This document shows, in pieces, positions 27,527-38,084 of a stretch of 64,000 nt of DNA. Source of the DNA: Tahibacter amnicola (GTDB lineage: Bacteria; Pseudomonadota; Gammaproteobacteria; Xanthomonadales; Rhodanobacteraceae). The first letter of the stretch is position 1. The number at the start of each line of letters is the position of its first letter. Both the position numbers and the translations under genes were made by a program. The notes beneath the pieces were generated by a model. That model had not been told where the DNA came from. It saw only the letters and a program-made list of their open reading frames with translations, and searched no databases. Location: positions 4,739,465-4,803,464 of the forward strand of contig NZ_CP104694.1 in NCBI RefSeq assembly GCF_025398735.1, read 5' to 3'.

Positions 27527-28735
27527 TCAGGCGGATTTGGCCACGTCATGGCCAAATTCCGCCATGACGCGATCACGCCCGAGCGCCTTGGCACTGTAGA
27601 GCGCCTGGTCAGCGCGGCGCAGGAGATCATCGAACTGCTTGTCGGCGGGCGTCAGCGTGGCTATGCCGATGGACACACAGATCGTCAGATCAGTGCCATT
27701 GGCCGGGAAGGGCGCCGAACGCACCGACTGCCGCACCTTCTCGCCGAATGCCAGCACCTGGGTGATGTCGTCGCGCGTGAGCAGCACCACGAATTCCTCA
27801 CCGCCCTGGCGGCCAGCCAGGTCTTCCGCCTTGCAGCTACGCTCGATGCGCGCGGCGACATGCTTGAGCGCCAGGTCGCCGATGTCATGCCCATAGCGAT
27901 CATTGATCGTCTTGAAATAGTCGATGTCAACGAGGGCGACGCCGAAGACCTTCCCGTGCTCGCGTGCCTGCGATACGCGCTGGCTGCCGGTCGTCGCGAT
28001 GATCCGGCGATTCACCAGGCCGGTGAGATAGTCCGTGGTCGCCGCGTGCTCCCACTGGCGCCGGATTCGCTCGGAACACAGCAACAGGTACGCGGTGGTG
28101 CCGGTCACCGGCAAGATCGACGCCACCATCGGCGTGATCATGTTCAGCCAGGTGTGGTCGATGATGGAACTACCCGGGCTGGGCGACAGCATGAACAGCA
28201 CCGCGCGCAGTACCATGAACGCCGCCACGACCGTGAAAATGGCGATCAGCACCCGGCGGCTGACCGCCCGATCAATGCGCGGGGAGATCCGCAGCACCTG
28301 GCTGCAATTGAACATGATGACCGCCCACACGATGGCGGCGATCCATAGTCGCGCGGACAGGCTCGGCGTCACCGCCACGAACCACCACATGCCTGGCACG
28401 GCAACGACCAGGGGCAGGTAAATCAAAGGCTTGTCGGGCAGTCCATAGAATTGGCGCAAGGCACGCCAATAGCAGGTGATGCCCAGGATCAGGAAGAAGT
28501 TGGCCACCGGCAGCAGAAACGCCGGCGGCAGCTGGCGCTGGACCGTCAGCAGGACGCACCCGCCTGCCTGCAACAGCGTGCCGATGCGCCAGCTGACCGC
28601 ACTGGGCCTCAGGGCCTCCGGCAGATCCCGGTGCAGGATGCCCAGGACGCCGCCGTTAAGCAGCATCATCAGGGCGGCAATGGCAAAGGCAGTCAGCGGA
28701 TCCACAGGTATCGCCGGGGCAAGGCCACCACCCAC
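27527..28735 (-). CDS. Membrane-bound diguanylate cyclase (GGDEF)
   Basis: 402 residues. The N-terminal half has about six to seven hydrophobic segments; the C-terminal half is a GGDEF domain with the active-site variant GGEEF in GRQGGEEFVVLL, plus VDIDYFKTINDRYGHDIGD. It should make cyclic di-GMP at the inner membrane in response to an unknown signal. An RxxD inhibitory site is not obvious. The GTG at 28735 has a weak ribosome binding site; 28705 is an alternative. Confidence 0.92.
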   Translation of the reverse strand: MGGGLAPAIPVDPLTAFAIAALMMLLNGGVLGILHRDLPEALRPSAVSWRIGTLLQAGGCVLLTVQRQLPPAFLLPVANFFLILGITCYWRALRQFYGLPDKPLIYLPLVVAVPGMWWFVAVTPSLSARLWIAAIVWAVIMFNCSQVLRISPRIDRAVSRRVLIAIFTVVAAFMVLRAVLFMLSPSPGSSIIDHTWLNMITPMVASILPVTGTTAYLLLCSERIRRQWEHAATTDYLTGLVNRRIIATTGSQRVSQAREHGKVFGVALVDIDYFKTINDRYGHDIGDLALKHVAARIERSCKAEDLAGRQGGEEFVVLLTRDDITQVLAFGEKVRQSVRSAPFPANGTDLTICVSIGIATLTPADKQFDDLLRRADQALYSAKALGRDRVMAEFGHDVAKSA

Positions 28736-29046
28736 CCGGGCGGCAGCGAAACGGCACGACTACGGCGATGGCGTGTCCACGGCATGGGGCAATCCGTCGA
28801 CTTCCGGCGGGTCTCTCGCGGGCCGGACCGGCGCATTACGCGCGGTTTCCCCCGCCGGCCCAGGATAAAAGCTTGCCCGGCGCCTTTCACTGATCCTGCA
28901 CACCCTCGGGTAACGCCGACGCAAGAATTCACGGTTCCGCAACGATTTCCGGGGCCCGGCCGGTACGTTTCCGCCCGCCGGGCCGGATGCGGCACAATAG
29001 CCGTCCTTGCGCCCGCATGAGGCCGGCGCTGCCTGTGATGCCAACG
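28736..29046. other. Intergenic region between the diguanylate cyclase and parC genes
   Basis: A 311-base divergent spacer. It must hold the promoters of both genes, but I see no clear operator, repeat or RNA gene in it. A GAGG at 29019 is the best candidate ribosome binding site for parC. Confidence 0.5.
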
Positions 29047-31287
29047 ATGAGCCTGCAAGCCAACTACGAACAGATTCCGCTCAAGGAATACGCCGAACGC
29101 GCCTACCTCGATTACTCGATGTATGTCGTGCTCGACCGCGCCCTGCCCTTCGTGGGCGACGGCCTGAAGCCGGTCCAGCGGCGCATCGTGTATGCGATGA
29201 GCGAGCTCGGCCTGGACGCCACGTCCAAGCCCAAGAAGTCCGCCCGCACCATCGGTGACGTGATCGGCAAGTTCCATCCCCACGGCGACAGCGCCTGCTA
29301 CGAGGCACTGGTGCTGATGGCCCAGCCGTTCTCGTACCGGTATCCATTGATCGATGGCCAGGGTAACTTCGGTTCGGCGGACGATCCCAAATCGTTCGCG
29401 GCCATGCGCTACACCGAGTCCAAGCTCACGCCAATGGCCGAGCTGCTGCTCGCCGAGATCGCCCAGGGCACGGTGGACTTCACTCCCAATTTCGACGGAA
29501 CGCTGCAGGAGCCTTCGTGGCTGCCCTCGCGCGTTCCACACGTGCTGCTCAACGGCTCGATGGGCATTGCGGTCGGCATGGCCACCGACATCCCGCCGCA
29601 CAACCTGCGCGAACTGGCCAGCGCCTGCATCCGGCTGCTCGATGATCCGGATGCCACCGTGCGTGACCTGTGCGAACACGTGCGTGGCCCCGACTACCCC
29701 AGCCGCGCGGAAATCATCACGCCGTCGGCCGAGCTCCAGGCCATGTACGAAACCGGCACCGGCAGCGTGCGTTGCCGTGGCGTGTACGCCAAGGAAGACG
29801 GCAACGTCGTCATCACGGCCCTGCCTTACCAGGTTTCGCCGTCGAAGATCATCGAGCAGATCGCCAACCAGATGCGGGCCAAGAAATTGCCCATGCTGGA
29901 AGACCTGCGCGACGAATCTGACCACGAAAACCCGATCCGGCTGGTGCTCATTCCGCGCTCCAACCGCATCGACGCCGACGAGATGATGCAGCACCTCTTC
30001 GCCACGACGGACCTGGAAAAGAGCTACCGCGTCAACCTCAACATCATCGGGCTCAATGGCCGCCCGCAGGTCAAGAATCTCAAGCAGATCCTGACCGAAT
30101 GGCTGCGCTTCCGCACCGACACGGTGACGCGCCGCCTGAATCATCGCCTGGCCAAGGTCGAGCGCCGCCTGCACCTGCTCGAAGCGCTGCGCATTGCCTA
30201 TCTCAACCTGGATGAAGTGATCCGCATCGTCCGTACCGAGGACGAGCCCAAGCCCGTCCTGATCAAGCGCTTCAAGCTCAGCGACGAGCAGGCTGACTAC
30301 ATCCTCGAAACCAAATTGCGCCAATTGGCGCGTTTGGAAGAAATGAAGATCAACAACGAGCGCGACCAGCTGGAAGAAGAACGCGCCCGCATCAACGTCA
30401 TCCTCAATTCCAAGCAACGCCTGAAGACCCTGATCAAGGACGAACTCAAGGAAGACGCCAAGAAATACGGCGACGACCGCCGCTCGCCGATCATCGAGCG
30501 CCAGGTCGCCCAGGCGCTGGACGAAGCCGCCCTGGTCGCGAGCGAGCCCACCACCGTCGTGCTGTCGCAGAAAGGCTGGGTACGCGCGGCCAAGGGCCAC
30601 GATGTGGATCCGACCGGTCTCAACTACCGCGAGGGCGATGCCTGCGAGGCGTTCGCCCGCGGCCGCACGACCCAACAGGTAGCCTTTATCGACTCCACCG
30701 GCCGCAGCTATTCCACGCCTGCACACACCCTGCCCTCGGCGCGCGGCAATGGCGAACCTCTTACCGGCCGCTTCGCTCCGCCGGCCGGCGCCCGGTTTGA
30801 AGCAGTCGCCATGACCGACCCCGCCACGCGCATCGTGCTGGCCTCGGATTTCGGCTACGGCTTCGTGATCAAGTTCGGCAACCTGCTCGGCAACAAGAAG
30901 TCCGGCAAGCAGATCCTCAACATCGACGACAACGCCAAGGTGCTGGTGCCGGGCTACGTCAACGATCCCGCACGCGATCGCATTGTCGTGGCCACCAATG
31001 CCGGCCATCTGCTGATGTTCTCCGTGGCCGAACTGCCGGAACTGGAGAACGGCGGCAAGGGCAACAAGCTGATCGAAATCCCCAAGGCCAAGCTCAGCGC
31101 CGGCGAACGCGTCGCCGGTATCACCGTCGTCACCGAAGGCTCCGGCGAAGTCACTCTCTACGCCGGCGCCCGCAAGCTCACCCTGCGGTGGGCCGACCTC
31201 GTCGAATACGGCGGTAACCGCGCCGGGCGTGGTGGGTTGCTGCCGCGTGGTCTGCAGCGTGTGGAGAGGCTGGAAACGACGGGTTGA
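29047..31287 (+). CDS. parC: DNA topoisomerase IV subunit A (ParC)
   Basis: 746 residues. The core is unmistakable: [51 protein letters not shown] and the active-site Tyr in [10 protein letters not shown] (about 122, matching Y120 of E. coli ParC, which favours the ATG at 29047 over 29038). The QRDR positions read GDSACYEAL, with Ser and Glu present as in quinolone-sensitive enzymes. ParC with ParE decatenates replicated chromosomes; parE is not in this window. Confidence 0.97.
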   Translation: MSLQANYEQIPLKEYAERAYLDYSMYVVLDRALPFVGDGLKPVQRRIVYAMSELGLDATSKPKKSARTIGDVIGKFHPHGDSACYEALVLMAQPFSYRYPLIDGQGNFGSADDPKSFAAMRYTESKLTPMAELLLAEIAQGTVDFTPNFDGTLQEPSWLPSRVPHVLLNGSMGIAVGMATDIPPHNLRELASACIRLLDDPDATVRDLCEHVRGPDYPSRAEIITPSAELQAMYETGTGSVRCRGVYAKEDGNVVITALPYQVSPSKIIEQIANQMRAKKLPMLEDLRDESDHENPIRLVLIPRSNRIDADEMMQHLFATTDLEKSYRVNLNIIGLNGRPQVKNLKQILTEWLRFRTDTVTRRLNHRLAKVERRLHLLEALRIAYLNLDEVIRIVRTEDEPKPVLIKRFKLSDEQADYILETKLRQLARLEEMKINNERDQLEEERARINVILNSKQRLKTLIKDELKEDAKKYGDDRRSPIIERQVAQALDEAALVASEPTTVVLSQKGWVRAAKGHDVDPTGLNYREGDACEAFARGRTTQQVAFIDSTGRSYSTPAHTLPSARGNGEPLTGRFAPPAGARFEAVAMTDPATRIVLASDFGYGFVIKFGNLLGNKKSGKQILNIDDNAKVLVPGYVNDPARDRIVVATNAGHLLMFSVAELPELENGGKGNKLIEIPKAKLSAGERVAGITVVTEGSGEVTLYAGARKLTLRWADLVEYGGNRAGRGGLLPRGLQRVERLETTG

Positions 31288-31351
31288 TAGGCAACATTGT
31301 GGAAGGTGACGCAGAGCTTGTGGCACCTTCCCGAACTCTTGGTACAGCGCC

Positions 31352-32194
31352 ATGGGGCTTGATGCCTTTGTCCGTTGCAACTGCATTCCGCGCGACGTGG
31401 TCGTCCCGGAACCGTTTCGTCCCTACGCGCATTGGGATGACTACGACGACAAACTAGCTATCGATTGCCTGGCACCTGCCGTCGACCACGCCATGGTGCA
31501 AGCGTTCGTCGAATGGCTGGCTACGAAATGTCCGCACGAGGACCGGGATCTCGCTACCGCTGGTTGGAGCTGGGGCGGTGTTGGTGCCTTTCGGGCGGCC
31601 TTGCAGCACGTCGGAACAGATCGATTTCCCACACTGGCTACAGAAATTCCTGACACCAACGGCGGCCGGACTGACGCCGCGGCGGCTCGGCGCATACAGG
31701 AGGAAATCCGCGCGTTCGAGCAGGTAAAGATCATCTGTGACCGCTATCTATTGGTCGACAGCGACACCCAGGAAGAAATCTGGGAGTCCTCAGGTTCAGC
31801 GGGACGAGTCATTCTGGTAACTCCCAGCGCGAACGCCGGCGTCGACCAGAACGGATACTTCGTGACGCGCGACGGCCAGGTAGTCTTTCAGAGCCGGCGC
31901 TTCGTACACATTCCCTATCCGGCGTGGCGTATCGACAAGCGCGGACATGCTCTGGTCCGCGACATAGGTACAGGCGTGACGTACCGAAACAGCCCCATCA
32001 TCCAAAGCCACCCGAAACCCTGGCCAAATGGCCGACTGCAGGACACCAAAGGACGTTTCAATCAACGAACACCCCGCTATGTTCATCTGGAACGTCGGCC
32101 TCAGAGCGCAGCAGAGTTCACCTACTTTACGGACGACCTGAAGCGTCTATGCAGCGCCGCCATTGAAACGGGCAATCCCATTCAATGGTGCTGA
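31352..32194 (+). CDS. Hypothetical protein, unknown function
   Basis: 280 residues, soluble, with no signal peptide or membrane segment. It begins MGLDAFVRCNC, an opening I associate loosely with small accessory or immunity-type proteins, but no domain is certain. Cys and Trp are frequent. It starts the accessory stretch after parC and lacks a clear Shine-Dalgarno sequence. Confidence 0.7.
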   Translation: MGLDAFVRCNCIPRDVVVPEPFRPYAHWDDYDDKLAIDCLAPAVDHAMVQAFVEWLATKCPHEDRDLATAGWSWGGVGAFRAALQHVGTDRFPTLATEIPDTNGGRTDAAAARRIQEEIRAFEQVKIICDRYLLVDSDTQEEIWESSGSAGRVILVTPSANAGVDQNGYFVTRDGQVVFQSRRFVHIPYPAWRIDKRGHALVRDIGTGVTYRNSPIIQSHPKPWPNGRLQDTKGRFNQRTPRYVHLERRPQSAAEFTYFTDDLKRLCSAAIETGNPIQWC

Positions 32195-32494
32195 GACAGC
32201 CCGCCCGGATGAACCGGGCAGGTTAACCTGGGCTACGTAAGCAGCACTTCGTATGGCTCGGTCGTGCGGTCACCTGCGGCGCCACATGCCACGCGCGGAA
32301 TCTTTCGTAGCGTGCGGTCACGAATGCGACCGCGCGGTAGAGCGGTAACGGATCGATAAGGTCAGACTGCGCAGTCACGCGTGCGCGCACCACGCACTGG
32401 TGGGACAGTGTGACCAGTGACGCGTGTCTGTCCCAAAAATTCCGGCGATCCGCACTCTGCCGGTTGCGGACCCAGGCGTAGCAATGAGTGAGCA
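32195..32494. other. Intergenic region between convergent genes
   Basis: A 300-base gap between the hypothetical gene and the broken TonB-dependent receptor. It contains a small hairpin just after the first stop (CCCGG at 32204, CCGGG at 32214) and little else. A 94-codon minus-strand frame here lacks a domain or start signal and is not called. Confidence 0.4.
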
Positions 32495-34440
32495 CTACCA
32501 CCGCCACTCCACATCAATCATCGCCGTCCGCCCAAATTCCGTCTGCTTAGCCAGGGCGCCAGCCTCGAACTCCGGGTGGCGCGCATCACCGATGTTTCGC
32601 ACCGTCAGGGCGGCGGTAAGGTGGTCATTGGGGCGCCATCCCCATCGGACATCCGCGACGGCATAACCCGGGATACGGGGCGCCGGCAATTGGCTGGCCC
32701 CACGCAGCGTGATATCCAGCTCGTGGTGTTCACCGAAATTGTGCTGCGAGCGGACCAGTGCCTGGTGCTTCGGGTCATTGCCCAGGTCCGTGGTGCCCTC
32801 CGGGTCGCGACCAGGATATTTCTCCCGCAGGTGCTTGCGCAGTTCGACAAAGCCCGCATGGATGCGCCAATCGGGCGTGATCTGCAACGTCGTCCAGGCT
32901 TCGAGGCCGTGAGTCGGTCCTTCGTTGTTGTTCGTCACCACGAATCCACCGCCGGGATTGGGTGCGCCGCTGCGTAGGTCGTAGTAGCGATGGCGGAACG
33001 CTGTCACCGACACCGTGATTCGATCGCTGATATCACCGCGGTATCCCAGCTCGAAGACATTGGCGATCTCCGATTCGAAGTCCGGCCCTCCGCGGATCAG
33101 AAATGGCGGATTACCGGGAAAGAAGAACTCCTTGTCGATGCGCGACGGAGCACGGACGGCGCGCGAGACGGCACCCCAGACCAGATGCGTGCTGGCCGGC
33201 TTCCAGGCCATCCGAACCGTTGGCAATACCTCATTCCCGGTGAAGGTGTTCCGGTCGATCTTCAACCCCAGCGTCGTTGTCAGTGCATCCGTCAGCGTCA
33301 TTTCGTCCTGCACGAACAGATTGCTTCGCCGCAACGTACGCTGGTTGGGCAGGAACGTGGCCAGCAAACCTTTCTGTACCCGGTCGCGTGCCTGCCGATA
33401 TCCGCCCCCCAGACGATGTGATGCCGATGGAACGGCACGTCATGCTGGAACTCCAGGTCGGCGATCGTCATGCGGTCGTGGAACAGGAGTGGATCGTCAC
33501 GTTCAATCCGGTCGACATAGCCCTGGACCCGCCAGCGTGCACCCGATGCTGTCTCGCGCGACCAGCGCGCGAGCACATTGGCGCCCGCCACTTCGATCGG
33601 TCCCAGGGTTCGCATTTCCGACTGCCCGCGATACACATCGCCCTGCAGGGTCATCTCCGCTTCAGCCCCACGCCAATCGGCACGGAATCCCGCAGCCACG
33701 CTGTCCCAGGCATCCGGCTGAGGCGCGTGGCGCGCGTCAGTAGTGTTGTCCAGACGGATGCCCTTTGCATATAGGCGCACATCCACGCCCTTGACCTGGC
33801 CGCCATACCGAACGGCAACCGCGCGCTGCGCATTTCCTGCGGCGACGGAGACCATTCCTCCTTGCGTCTGGGCCGCCGGACGCGTGATTACATTGATGAC
33901 GCCGTTGACCGCGTTGGCGCCCCACAGCGTCGCACCCGGTCCACTGATGACTTCGATCCGCTCGATGTCCTGTAACAGCACTTCCTGCGAATCCCAGAAC
34001 ACACCGGAAAAAAGCGGCGTGTAGACGATGCGCCCGTCAATCAGCACCAGCAGCTTGTTGCCGAGCGAATTGTTGAAGCCGCGCGCGGAAATCGCATAGC
34101 TCGCTGCGTTGACGCGGGCGACCTGGAGATTGGGCGCCAGGCGCAAGGCTTCCGGCAGTGTCTTCGCCGACGAACGACGGATGTCCTCGTGCGTAATGAC
34201 GAAGATGGAAGCGGCCGCGTCCACCAGCCGTTCCGCGCGACGGGATACGGACATCACCTGGATCTGCGTCAGCTCCTCCAGGGACAGGTCCGCCAGCTCG
34301 GCAGTCTGGGGAGTCAGGGCACGTGCCGACGGCGCGAGGCCGGCCGCCAGAAGTACAACGCACAGGCAAGCACGCTGCGCCGGGGGGCTGTCGCCTGGAA
34401 AGCGAGCAATACGACCACCAATCCGGGCAAGGTCATGCAT
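32495..34440 (-). pseudogene. TonB-dependent receptor, frameshifted
   Basis: The N-terminal part (34440 to about 33410) has a signal peptide, then LSLEELTQIQVMSVSRR and a complete plug domain (TLPEALRLAPNLQVARVN, ARGFNNSLGNKLLVLIDGR, IERIEVISGPGATLWGANAV). The C-terminal part (about 33410 to 32495) supplies the barrel and ends in the aromatic residues of an outer-membrane strand (DVEWRW). The two lie in different frames. The switch falls at a run of six C on the plus strand (33405-33410): a seventh would read VWGGGYRQARDRVQKG straight through to give about 640 residues. The break may be a real mutation, phase variation or a sequencing error. The plug resembles receptors for metal chelates or vitamin-like ligands, but the ligand is unknown. 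Confidence 0.9.
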
Positions 34441-34579
34441 GACATTCCCCCTAGAGGCCCTGTGTCCATCCCTGGCAATCCAGGCGCGCAGAACATTACG
34501 GCTTTGGCGTCATTGGGGATATTCGGTGTGCTATGGAGAAAAAGCAATAAATGAATACAGCAGTTTCCGATAGCGCCTG

Positions 34580-35254
34580 CTACGGCCCGGCTCGCCAGCA
34601 TCGCAGCTTCAGCGCCACAGACGCGAGACCCGTATTCCACCAACGCCGGACCCACCTCCGGCCACGGCGGAATCGCGTCGGGTCCGCAACCGTCATCCAG
34701 AGAAGAACAACCGCCCACACGGGTAGCAGCACGATTGAAACGGGGATGCCAAGCAACACCCCCAAGCCCCGAACCGTCTTGCGGGCCAGCAACCGCATTC
34801 GTGTCACAGGCCGTTTCAGCCACCTGCGAAACTCCGCTGGAAGGGGAACGTGTGGCGAACCGCCCAGCGACTCCAGCGCGATGCACGCCGCCGCGAACAG
34901 AATAGGGTCTTCGTCCGCTGGCACTACTAACTGAATTGTCCGCTCGCAGAACGAACAACTGCGGTCGATCAGATCATGGACCTCAGCGTGTGAGTATCCT
35001 GAAAAGTTGGCAGCATTCTTCAACAGCGAATTGCGTAGGGCTTCCGCGCAATCGATCGTGACATCGACGTGATTCGGTACAACAAAGTTGAAACGTAATA
35101 CACCATGCAGGACGTATGACGCTTCTGAATCACTGATAGGCGTAACCGTAACCGGGAGCGCGACGAACTGACGTATCGCAGCCAGGACCTGCGTCATGTC
35201 GGGAGGCACGTCCTCGAAGACAAAGTCTCGCCCCGACGAAAGCTGAATCGTCAC
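34580..35254 (-). CDS. Hypothetical protein with C-terminal membrane segments (module gene 3)
   Basis: 224 residues from a GTG at 35254 whose GTGA overlaps the stop of the upstream gene, implying translational coupling. The soluble N-terminal two thirds have no recognised domain. A hydrophobic stretch (LGVLLGIPVSIVLLPVWAVVLLWMT) lies near the C-terminus, then a very basic tail. The block AACIALESLGGS and the following membrane segment match the protein encoded at 36828-37418, so the two are paralogues. Third gene of a three-gene unit of unknown role. Confidence 0.75.
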   Translation of the reverse strand: MTIQLSSGRDFVFEDVPPDMTQVLAAIRQFVALPVTVTPISDSEASYVLHGVLRFNFVVPNHVDVTIDCAEALRNSLLKNAANFSGYSHAEVHDLIDRSCSFCERTIQLVVPADEDPILFAAACIALESLGGSPHVPLPAEFRRWLKRPVTRMRLLARKTVRGLGVLLGIPVSIVLLPVWAVVLLWMTVADPTRFRRGRRWVRRWWNTGLASVALKLRCWRAGP

Positions 35255-36738
35255 CAGCGCCCCGTCCGCAAGTACCCACGACCTTCGCGTTCGCGTACAA
35301 ACGCATAGACATGCCGGGTGACGGAGGCATCGCGCGCCGAAAACATGGCGTGATGCTCGCCCGGGCCACCGCCAAAGCAATGGCAATAAACCCAACCGCA
35401 GCGATCAGCCATCGTGTCGACGCTCTGGAACGTGACCCGATCGCCGGAGCCCCTGATTGCACCCGCCAACCGGCTTACACTAACCCTGCCCGAAACGGTC
35501 ATGAACGCGACGTTCGAAACGCGATCGAAGTTACGCCACAGCTCAAGATAGCTGCTCCGATCAGTCGCCCTGTAGGCGATCAGCACACGTCCATCATTGC
35601 CACCGTCACGCCCGAGGATCGCTGGCGCACCCAATCCGGCGGCCGCACTTCGCCACCAGTGGCCCGAGTGCTCGCTCACGGAAATCACCAGCCACGGTGC
35701 TATGCCATCTCGCTCAGCGGCCACCAGCGCCGCTTCTCCGTAGGGCACGGATTCGCAGAACTGGGCACCACGCGCGCTCCATTCCAAAGATGTCACGTCG
35801 CTATAGGTTGCAATGCGCGATCGACACGATAGCGCCAAGGCATTGAACGCCCCGACATACTTCGGGTGCTTGCTGATCCAGATCGCGGCGGACTGTTGCA
35901 TCGTGTTGGGATAGTCGGCCACTACCCAACTGTAGCAATTCACCAGTTCCCGCAACGTGTGGTCAAGCTCCCGCTGAAATGCGTTTCCACCGGGTCGAAT
36001 AGCGAGGTTGCCACCATGCGCGATACCAATGAGGCCCGATTCGGGCAGCGCCCGTGAGAAATGGTCCCGGACTACACGCTCTACTCTCACGGGCATCCCG
36101 GATCCGTAGCGAAATGCAGCGCCAGACACTTTCAGCCAGTCATCCATCATCCGCGCGAACGCTTCGTTCTGCTCAAACACGTGGACGGTATAGGGTGTCC
36201 CGCTCGACGACAGTTGATCGCGATCATGGGTGCTCCGCGGCGTATCCAGCACCTGTATTGGTTCCGGCGACCGGTCCGGGATGGGCGTATTCCATGCCCT
36301 TACATCCTTCCGATGCGTCTGCAGGTACCGCCAGAGCTTTGTCTGCAATTCCACGACTCCGTCACTGGCAAGCCGCCACAGCAACCTGTGATAGGCGCGC
36401 TCGTGGCTATTGAACCAGTTCAGCAAGTCGACACCGTCCGGCATCGACAGGCACAAGCCCAACCACCGCCTCACGCGCCACGCGCCAATGACTTCCAACG
36501 AGTAGTTTGTCCCGGCGACATGATCCGCGCTCTCTTCGGATGCCAGTCTTTCCAGAAGGGGGAATGGCTCCTCGTCAGCCGGATATTCCAGCACCGCGAG
36601 TAGCCGGAGAATGGTTTTCGCATTGCGTTCCGCTTCGGAAATCTGGTCGTAACGCATGCGCGTCAGCCGGAAGTCCGGATGCTCGGACAGCAACACCAGG
36701 TCGGCGATCATCGTTCGGTCGTCAGGAAGTACAGTCAC
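35251..36738 (-). CDS. Hypothetical 495-residue protein (module gene 2)
   Basis: 495 residues from a GTG at 36738; an ATG at 36711 is an alternative. Soluble, with no signal peptide or membrane segment. The first 170 residues look helical, with many Leu/Arg (AKTILRLLAVLEYPADEEPF, WLGLCLSMPDGVDLLNWF); the remainder is mixed, with CGWVYCHCFGGG near the end. I do not recognise a family. It is flanked on the same strand by two paralogous membrane-anchored proteins and overlaps the downstream one by 4 bases. Confidence 0.75.
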   Translation of the reverse strand: MTVLPDDRTMIADLVLLSEHPDFRLTRMRYDQISEAERNAKTILRLLAVLEYPADEEPFPLLERLASEESADHVAGTNYSLEVIGAWRVRRWLGLCLSMPDGVDLLNWFNSHERAYHRLLWRLASDGVVELQTKLWRYLQTHRKDVRAWNTPIPDRSPEPIQVLDTPRSTHDRDQLSSSGTPYTVHVFEQNEAFARMMDDWLKVSGAAFRYGSGMPVRVERVVRDHFSRALPESGLIGIAHGGNLAIRPGGNAFQRELDHTLRELVNCYSWVVADYPNTMQQSAAIWISKHPKYVGAFNALALSCRSRIATYSDVTSLEWSARGAQFCESVPYGEAALVAAERDGIAPWLVISVSEHSGHWWRSAAAGLGAPAILGRDGGNDGRVLIAYRATDRSSYLELWRNFDRVSNVAFMTVSGRVSVSRLAGAIRGSGDRVTFQSVDTMADRCGWVYCHCFGGGPGEHHAMFSARDASVTRHVYAFVREREGRGYLRTGRW

Positions 36739-36827
36739 TGGACTTGATCACTTATCTCGAGCACATGACATACCAGCGCATCCTGCAGTACGCATCGACA
36801 CTCGGCGCCCCTGAGACCTTTGGCAGC

Positions 36828-37418
36828 TCATTTCTTCGGTCCGTCCCGATCACCGGACGCATCGCCAAAAGGGTCCGAGACTCGCTTCCGGAAAGATCGG
36901 ATCTCAAACAGTGTCGCTATGAGCGCCCACCCCACCCACACTGGCAGCATTACCAGGACATAGGGGATAGTCAGCCAAGCAAGCGCTGCTCTCATTCTCG
37001 CTCGGCGTCGCAGAATGCCGACAGTCAGTGTTCCGCTGACGAGACGGCGCGCGCTATGAGGAATCGCGTGACGCGTTGAGCCGCCCAGTGACTCCAGCGC
37101 GAGGCAGACGGCAGCCAGTATGGTGGGCTCCTGCCCATTCAACATGCTCAGGCGCACTGTTCGAATGCCGGTCTTGTCGGCGACCTGCTGGTGATACGGG
37201 TCCCGGCCAAGGCGGCGGTCGTACACGGCAATTTCCACGCAATTGCTCGGCGTGCAGTCAAAACTTATCTCGCCGTAGAGCGAGTCAGGTTCGAGACAGT
37301 GTTCGCGCAGACCTACAGATACACGCAGTCCGGCAATCTGGCTGGCCGTCGCTTCGATCGCCGCCGCGTCCGGTGCAGACCCGGCAAACTGGTACTCGAG
37401 GAAACACATTCCCATCAT
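36828..37418 (-). CDS. Hypothetical protein with C-terminal membrane segments (module gene 1)
   Basis: 196 residues. The N-terminal part is soluble; AAVCLALESLGGSTRHAIP is followed by a basic stretch and a hydrophobic hairpin (AWLTIPYVLVMLPVWVGWALIATLF), then a charged tail. It is paralogous to the product of 34580-35254 over this region. First gene of the apparent three-gene unit, 89 bases before gene 2. No function assigned. Confidence 0.75.
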   Translation of the reverse strand: MMGMCFLEYQFAGSAPDAAAIEATASQIAGLRVSVGLREHCLEPDSLYGEISFDCTPSNCVEIAVYDRRLGRDPYHQQVADKTGIRTVRLSMLNGQEPTILAAVCLALESLGGSTRHAIPHSARRLVSGTLTVGILRRRARMRAALAWLTIPYVLVMLPVWVGWALIATLFEIRSFRKRVSDPFGDASGDRDGPKK

Positions 37419-37662
37419 GGCTGGCTCGCCGATGTACGGCCATCAAACGCGTGGAGCGACTCGGCCCTTCGCATGGCCAAGCGGCCGACTCTTCACACAG
37501 GCTATGGCGTCCGCCGCACCGGAGCAAGTGAATCGTGATGGCGACGTTGCCGCATGGCCGAATACTCCGACCCTCCTACCAGCAGCGGGTACTCCGCACC
37601 GTGTCGCACGGCCGCCAGGATCCGCTACTGTTGGCGGGTCTGTTGTCCGAGAGGCATTTTTC

Positions 37663-38072
37663 ATGTCGCTACTGTATCGATCAACCGCCGCGTCGCTGCT
37701 AGCCATCCTGACCGTGGCACACGCTTTCGCAGTCCCCCTTCCCGCCCCGAATCCATCCTCCTCGGTGAATGGCTCGGCACTAGCGAGAACGCCCGGGGCA
37801 CGCGCTTCGTGTTCCGCGATGACGGCACGGCAACCTGGGTGATCGGTACGCCGTTCGAGATCGGTTTCTCGGCCAGTCCGCATGGGGATGGCCAGATCGC
37901 AGTGGATCTGAATGGATTTACGCAGGGGCCGCTGCAAGGAAAGACGTTGTACTGCCTGGCGCAGGTGACACCGGAGACCACGTTGCGCCTGGATTGCGAG
38001 CCGGGGAGCACAGCGGATGCGCGTCCGACGGACTACGATCCGAAGCAGACCCAAGAATTCCGCCGACCCTGA
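37663..38072 (+). pseudogene. Small exported protein, frameshifted near the signal peptide
   Basis: An ATG at 37663 opens a good signal peptide (MSLLYRSTAASLLAILTVAHAFA). The frame then runs on uselessly, while another frame carries a coherent mature region (LLGEWLGTSENARGTRFVF ... LYCLAQVTPETTLRLDCEPG) to the stop at 38070-38072. One extra C in the run of five at 37734-37738 would join the two into about 136 residues, with AVPPSRPESILLGEWLG at the junction. The mature part resembles a small lipocalin-like beta protein in style, but no family is certain. Confidence 0.7.
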
Positions 38073-38084
38073 GTACTGCACGAC

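Noticed and set aside
28693-31386. 897-codon minus-strand frame opposite parC
   Set aside because: parC is unmistakable on the plus strand; the reverse frame is a shadow.
32223-32507. 94-codon minus-strand frame after the hypothetical gene at 31352
   Set aside because: No start signal, no domain, and it overlaps the end of the TonB-dependent receptor gene.
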